Source: Apostichopus japonicus (taxonomy: Eukaryota > Echinodermata > Holothuroidea > Aspidochirotida > Stichopodidae). Taken from it: a DNA stretch of 64,000 nucleotides. Position 1 is the stretch's first letter; the number at the start of each line of letters is the position of its first letter. The translations under genes and the position numbers were made by a program. Where the stretch lies: NCBI RefSeq assembly GCF_037975245.1, contig NC_092567.1, positions 18,358,876-18,422,875 of the forward strand. The letters are read 5' to 3'. Positions 62,001 through 64,000 of the stretch are shown here, piece after piece. A model generated the notes under the pieces. The model was not told the origin of the DNA and made no database searches. It saw only the letters and a list, made by a program, of their open reading frames with translations.

Positions 62001-63692
62001 GTCTAGACTATCTGTTCAGAGCCACGGTCACTGTTTGGGCAGCAAAGGATTTTCAATAGGTTGCGAAAGTGTTCAGAAATAGTGGAAAAACTTGTTAAAA
62101 CATACCTGAAGTTGGTGATATTAGTCACATTGGCCCAGGCTGTATACCAGTCTAATGGATGGAGTGTAGCAAGGAAGCAGAGGCATATTCTAGCAGCATT
62201 GTAAATTACTTTTCTTGGGTGGGGGGGGGGGGGGTTGGTTGAAGGGTCATGGCCGAAATTTAGGCTGGGTGTTGGCCTAAAAATGTTGGGAACCACTGAT
62301 TTAGATCAGTGGAGAACATAGTGCTAACAAGTGGTAAAATTTACGTAATACTATAAATGAGGTAGTGTGTACCAAAGGTGAAACTTCATACTGTGGCTGA
62401 GGTGATATTCAAACCAGGCGAACTTGATGATACAAATCAGGCGCTTATTCAGTGTTCGATCCAATTTTTGTTTGTATATAAGGGGGATAGAATGCAAAGT
62501 AGTTCTATCATTTTGACACTTCTTTGTCATTTGTGTAGTAGGGTTCTTCTATTTAGTACAATCTCTCCATTAATTGGGGGGGGGGGAAGGACAGATTAAG
62601 GGACCACATTTCCCCCTTCTCCCCAAATGGTTATGGCCCTGGATAATAAAATTGATAATTTCATCATCATCATCTGTGTTTTATCTAGGGCATGGCCATC
62701 AATGCTCATACCAGAGACGAGATTCACAGTCCCTGTGTTATCCCGAGGACGGTGCATCGACTTCTCTTCCCCGGAGATCATCCCCTGGAGCCTCGTCTGT
62801 TGGTCGTGTCATCACTTGAAGCCAAAGCAAACACTCTCGACGATAACCTCTCCAGCGCGTCTCTGTCAGTATTGAGCAGGATGTCATTGACTGCTCGCAA
62901 GAGGTATGTTTTGTGGTACGTCCATGACCGGAAGTACGTGTGCATGGAAGAGTTATCTTGGACTATTTGCAGAATTAAACCCATTCATCATTTTTCTTAA
63001 CCCTTGTTAGCATGGTTTAACTCATTTCAGACGTTATAATATATTGTTATCCTCTCATGATGAGTTAACGCCAACATGAAAATATATTTAATATCTTTTA
63101 CAATTGTTGTATCTTTCTTTATGGTAGAGAAGGCTTTCAACACATGCTAAAATGGTTTAGTCCTAGCCATGTAGATATTATTTGACTGATTTTTAAATAG
63201 CATGTTCTGAGCCATGTACGAAAGTCTATTTTTGTGACATAGTTTTCATGCCTTTGTTTGACCAATGTATTCTTAACTGGGGTATTATATCTTTACAGTG
63301 GGTTTTACTATTCTCAAATGGGGTAAATAATCTTTCGTAAGTGATACCGTTGAGTTGGGTAAAATATCTTTTAGGTGGGTGCTACCATTCTCACAATATC
63401 TTTAGTGTGTTTTATCCCCATCATTTGGTATGGTTTAACCCACTTTTCTTATTTGTCTAATTTAAGCCATTTCTCTAGCATGAGTATAGAGATCAAAAAG
63501 CCATCTCACAACTTGCTGGATAATCTGAAGGGCGTGAAGAACCGTATTGCTCCCATGGACGACCTTGGTCATCGACAGATCCGTAGCCCCGCTCCCATGC
63601 ACACCCTACCACCAAGGAACTTGGAACCGCTGGTCCGTCCAAATAAAGGGACTACAAATGAAAAGCGAAGTGATAGTGAAGAAGAAACTTGA
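41025..63692 (+). CDS. slc9c1: Sperm-specific Na+/H+ exchanger SLC9C1 (sNHE)
   Basis: Twenty-two exons: 41025-41262, 42367-42596, 42962-43130, 44662-44781, 45337-45517, 47507-47599, 47968-48111, 48681-48934, 50159-50340, 50821-50964, 51396-51554, 53083-53352, 53556-53747, 54136-54337, 55553-55701, 56974-57099, 58134-58232, 59191-59361, 60147-60284, 61692-61808, 62689-62903 and 63479-63692. All introns are GT-AG, the phases agree, and the sum is 1268 codons plus stop. Order of parts: signal peptide (about 1-24), a His/Asp-bearing extracellular stretch, exchanger domain (about 80-476), linker, voltage sensor (about 670-800), CNBD (about 950-1090) and a polar tail. In sperm the exchanger raises flagellar pH on hyperpolarisation, with cAMP modulation, and is linked to soluble adenylyl cyclase. 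The length is close to the sea-urchin protein (about 1325 aa). The ATG has A at -3 and G at +4. ATTAAA at 63842-63847 may be the polyadenylation signal. Confidence 0.95.
42775..42906. repeat. ATTT/GATT microsatellite and poly(T), SLC9C1 intron 2
   Basis: Alternating (GATT)n and (TTTA)n runs end in about 27 Ts, some 55 bp before the exon-3 acceptor. Confidence 0.85.
43185..43665 (-). mobile_element. 5'-truncated LINE relic, SLC9C1 intron 3
   Basis: On the - strand from about 43665 to the stop at 43474-43472 the frame reads KNYGDRAFSVTAPKLWNDLP and continues HDIKTAKSLAIFKKILKTH, the well-known C-terminus of non-LTR retrotransposon ORF2 proteins. The 3' UTR ends AAGCGCCTAG...GGCGCTATATTAAG and a (TTA)n tail at 43187-43203. 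It is only a fragment, in antisense orientation to the gene. Confidence 0.85.
45533..46729. mobile_element. hAT-like element, SLC9C1 intron 5
   Basis: The element is 1197 bp with ends CAGTGGCGGAG and AGCTCCACCACTG. The 8-bp duplication TCACAAAG is at 45525-45532 and 46730-46737. Internal blocks TTTCCGGC.ATCTAG and TGGTGGCGCT recur at 45.72-45.80 and 46.51-46.66 kb; a related block lies outside it at 44.39-44.48 kb. It begins 16 bp after the exon-5 splice site. Confidence 0.8.
47118..47487 (-). mobile_element. MITE family M4 (TTAA ends), copy C
   Basis: The element is 370 bp in SLC9C1 intron 5, reverse orientation. Its right TTAA ends 19 bp before exon 6 (47507), so only CCTATTCCTCTTCTTCCAG remains as native acceptor tract. 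Confidence 0.8.
48415..48650 (-). mobile_element. LINE C-terminal fragment, SLC9C1 intron 7
   Basis: On the - strand a frame reads GRPVTTLLGKIKSQ...FEEAIHLAQDRGTWRRL and stops at 48433. The GRP...W...A...AQDR..WR pattern is the usual end of a non-LTR retrotransposon ORF2. It belongs to a different subfamily from the 43-kb relic. It ends about 30-40 bp before exon 8. Confidence 0.7.
52233..52480 (+). mobile_element. tRNA-derived SINE-A, copy 3
   Basis: Full-length copy in SLC9C1 intron 11: tRNA-like head GGAGTGTTAACTTGGTGGTT, the SINE-A body and a (CATA)n tail. Confidence 0.8.
52527..52790 (+). mobile_element. tRNA-derived SINE-A, copy 4
   Basis: A second full-length copy, 50 bp after copy 3 and in the same orientation. 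Body and tail (including CAGGCATACATACATG) are nearly identical to copy 3, so a local duplication is as likely as two insertions. Confidence 0.8.
53083..54337 (+). other. slc9c1: SLC9C1 voltage-sensor exons (12-14)
   Basis: S1 is about 672-691 (VILEIVMFAIIILNLVPII). S2 is about 711-728. S3 is WCQFDLIILVLSVIDIIL. S4 is in SILRITRLVFRVLRGLRMLR with basic residues R773, R776, R780, R783, R786, R789 and K792. Exon 13 ends exactly at K792. Seven regularly spaced charges fit the hyperpolarisation-activated sensor described for sea-urchin SLC9C1. Exon 12 was placed at 53083 because the long pyrimidine tract and CAAG acceptor there restore the frame and the family alignment. Confidence 0.88.
53837..53978 (+). 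mobile_element. tRNA-derived SINE-A, copy 5 (5'-truncated)
   Basis: It starts at GACAATTCATAATCATGGAC without a tRNA head and ends in (CATA)n. It is in SLC9C1 intron 13. Confidence 0.75.
54880..55190. mobile_element. MITE family M5, copy 2, SLC9C1 intron 14
   Basis: Same order of motifs as 32661-32990, including AGGTTGCATCC, ACACAGCTAGTAGCCAAATC and ATGCAACC..GGTTAATGGAC. Confidence 0.6.
55715..56475 (+). repeat. G-rich 27-bp minisatellite, about 27 units, SLC9C1 intron 15
   Basis: The unit is TATCCATCCTGTAGGGAGAG followed by TGAG and 4-7 Gs. Length differences between units are mostly in the G run. It starts 14 bp after the exon-15 donor. Two rare-variant units (CTGTAAGGAG then TATCAATCC) occur at 55985 and again 289 bp later, revealing a block duplication of about ten units. 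Confidence 0.95.
56481..56794 (+). mobile_element. tRNA-derived SINE-B, SLC9C1 intron 15
   Basis: The head GGCCAATTGGCTAAGGCGTC and B-box-like GGTTCGGTTCC are followed by a body with GGGCAAGATGCTTTACCTCA. The tail is AATGCGCTTTGAGACC...AAGCGCTATATAAAAAGCAA and (ATT)n. It directly abuts the minisatellite. Confidence 0.8.
57276..57660. mobile_element. Aged hAT-like MITE, SLC9C1 intron 16
   Basis: CAGTAGTCCCACCCTG at the left and AAGGTTAGGAACCACTG at the right fit degraded CAGTGGTTCCCAACC-type hAT ends. The flanking 8-mers GTTTAAGT and GTTCTATT match only at 5 of 8. Confidence 0.5.
58650..59013 (-). mobile_element. MITE family M4 (TTAA ends), copy D
   Basis: The element is 364 bp, from TTAAAGGGTGTGAAGACTCG to CGAGTCTTCAATGCCTTTAA. 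It lies in SLC9C1 intron 17. Confidence 0.8.
59548..59795 (+). mobile_element. tRNA-derived SINE-B relative, SLC9C1 intron 18
   Basis: It has the head TTGGTGGTTAAGGCAATGGA, then CAGATCATTACGTTGTGTC, TTGCCTCTCCTCACCCAGG and a CACCCTATGGG..CCCCCAGGGGACA body. A weak relative of the body is near 24.51-24.57 kb. Confidence 0.6.
60266..61640 (+). repeat. 122-bp minisatellite containing SLC9C1 exon-19 donor
   Basis: The anchor AGATATCATACCAGGTAAC recurs at 60271, 60393, 60515, 60638, 60761, 60884, 61007, 61130 (mutated), 61253, 61377 and 61494, with a deleted twelfth unit ending at 61624. The spacing is 117-124 bp. The last 18 nt of exon 19 and its GTAAC donor form part of the unit. The array fills nearly all of intron 19. 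Confidence 0.95.
61990..62298. mobile_element. Degraded hAT-like relic, SLC9C1 intron 20
   Basis: The right end AATGTTGGGAACCACTG matches the CAGTGGTTCCCAACATT hAT terminus. The left end is not clear. The interior has a run of about 17 Gs near 62219. Confidence 0.45.
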
Positions 63693-64000
63693 ATTTGAAT
63701 CTTGAATTTTGTGAAATGTTTGAAATTGTCAATGAAAAACTTTTGAAATTTGAAATCAAGAATGTAAATTAGAATTTATACAATATGAATTGGTGCAATT
63801 TAAAACAAATCTGGAATATTTAGTGCAATTATGAATTGAGAATTAAATGGTTAAACTTTATCTTTATTTTTGTAGTTTTATATTTTATTTTATTATTTAT
63901 CTGACAGTACTAATTATTAAGACAGAGAACTCTTCCACATTTATGTCCAATTTATCTCTAATTACATTTGGAAAAGACCAAAGAATTGTTATACTAAGTC

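Overview
The window is animal nuclear DNA. It is AT-rich, its genes are split into many small GT-AG exons, and its introns are full of transposon relics and minisatellites. No operon or prokaryotic signal is present. The best organism clue is a complete sperm-type Na+/H+ exchanger (SLC9C1/sNHE) that resembles the sea-urchin protein but is clearly diverged from what I remember of Strongylocentrotus purpuratus. I infer an echinoderm, or at least an ambulacrarian; the class cannot be decided from sequence alone.

Four protein-coding genes could be assembled exon by exon. In each, the exon lengths sum to an uninterrupted frame. (1) FoxM-type forkhead factor, + strand, 4411-10217, 5 coding exons, 606 aa. 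(2) NF-YA, the CCAAT-box subunit, - strand, 25962-18377, 8 coding exons, 322 aa. (3) SERGEF/DELGEF-type RCC1-repeat protein, + strand, 28790-38021, 8 exons, about 390 aa. (4) SLC9C1 (sNHE), + strand, 41025-63692, 22 exons, 1268 aa: signal peptide, Na+/H+ exchanger, voltage sensor, cyclic-nucleotide-binding domain.

Layout: 1-2.3 kb is a MITE interrupted by a non-autonomous hAT-like element. The CCAAT-rich putative FoxM promoter lies near 2.8-3.0 kb, then FoxM to 10.2 kb. A gene-free interval with repeats runs to 18.4 kb, then NF-YA. The head-to-head NF-YA/SERGEF intergenic region at about 26.0-28.8 kb holds two CCAAT boxes. SERGEF follows to 38.0 kb, a 3-kb gap without a recognisable gene to 41.0 kb, then sNHE to the right edge. 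FoxM and NF-Y are both cell-cycle transcription factors and NF-Y classically binds CCAAT promoters, so a regulatory link is possible but unproven. sNHE acts in sperm flagella.

The most unusual structure is that three of the four genes carry a local tandem duplication that copies an exon-intron boundary. NF-YA exon 7 has its 3' splice site in three copies; one extra copy is in frame and would add 65 residues inside the DNA-binding region. SERGEF exon 6 has its 5' splice site in two copies. sNHE exon 19 has its 5' splice site in twelve copies within a 122-bp minisatellite. There are also several nested transposons whose target-site duplications can be read directly, a near-perfect inverted duplication at 18.8-19.3 kb, and a G-rich minisatellite of about 27 units in an sNHE intron.
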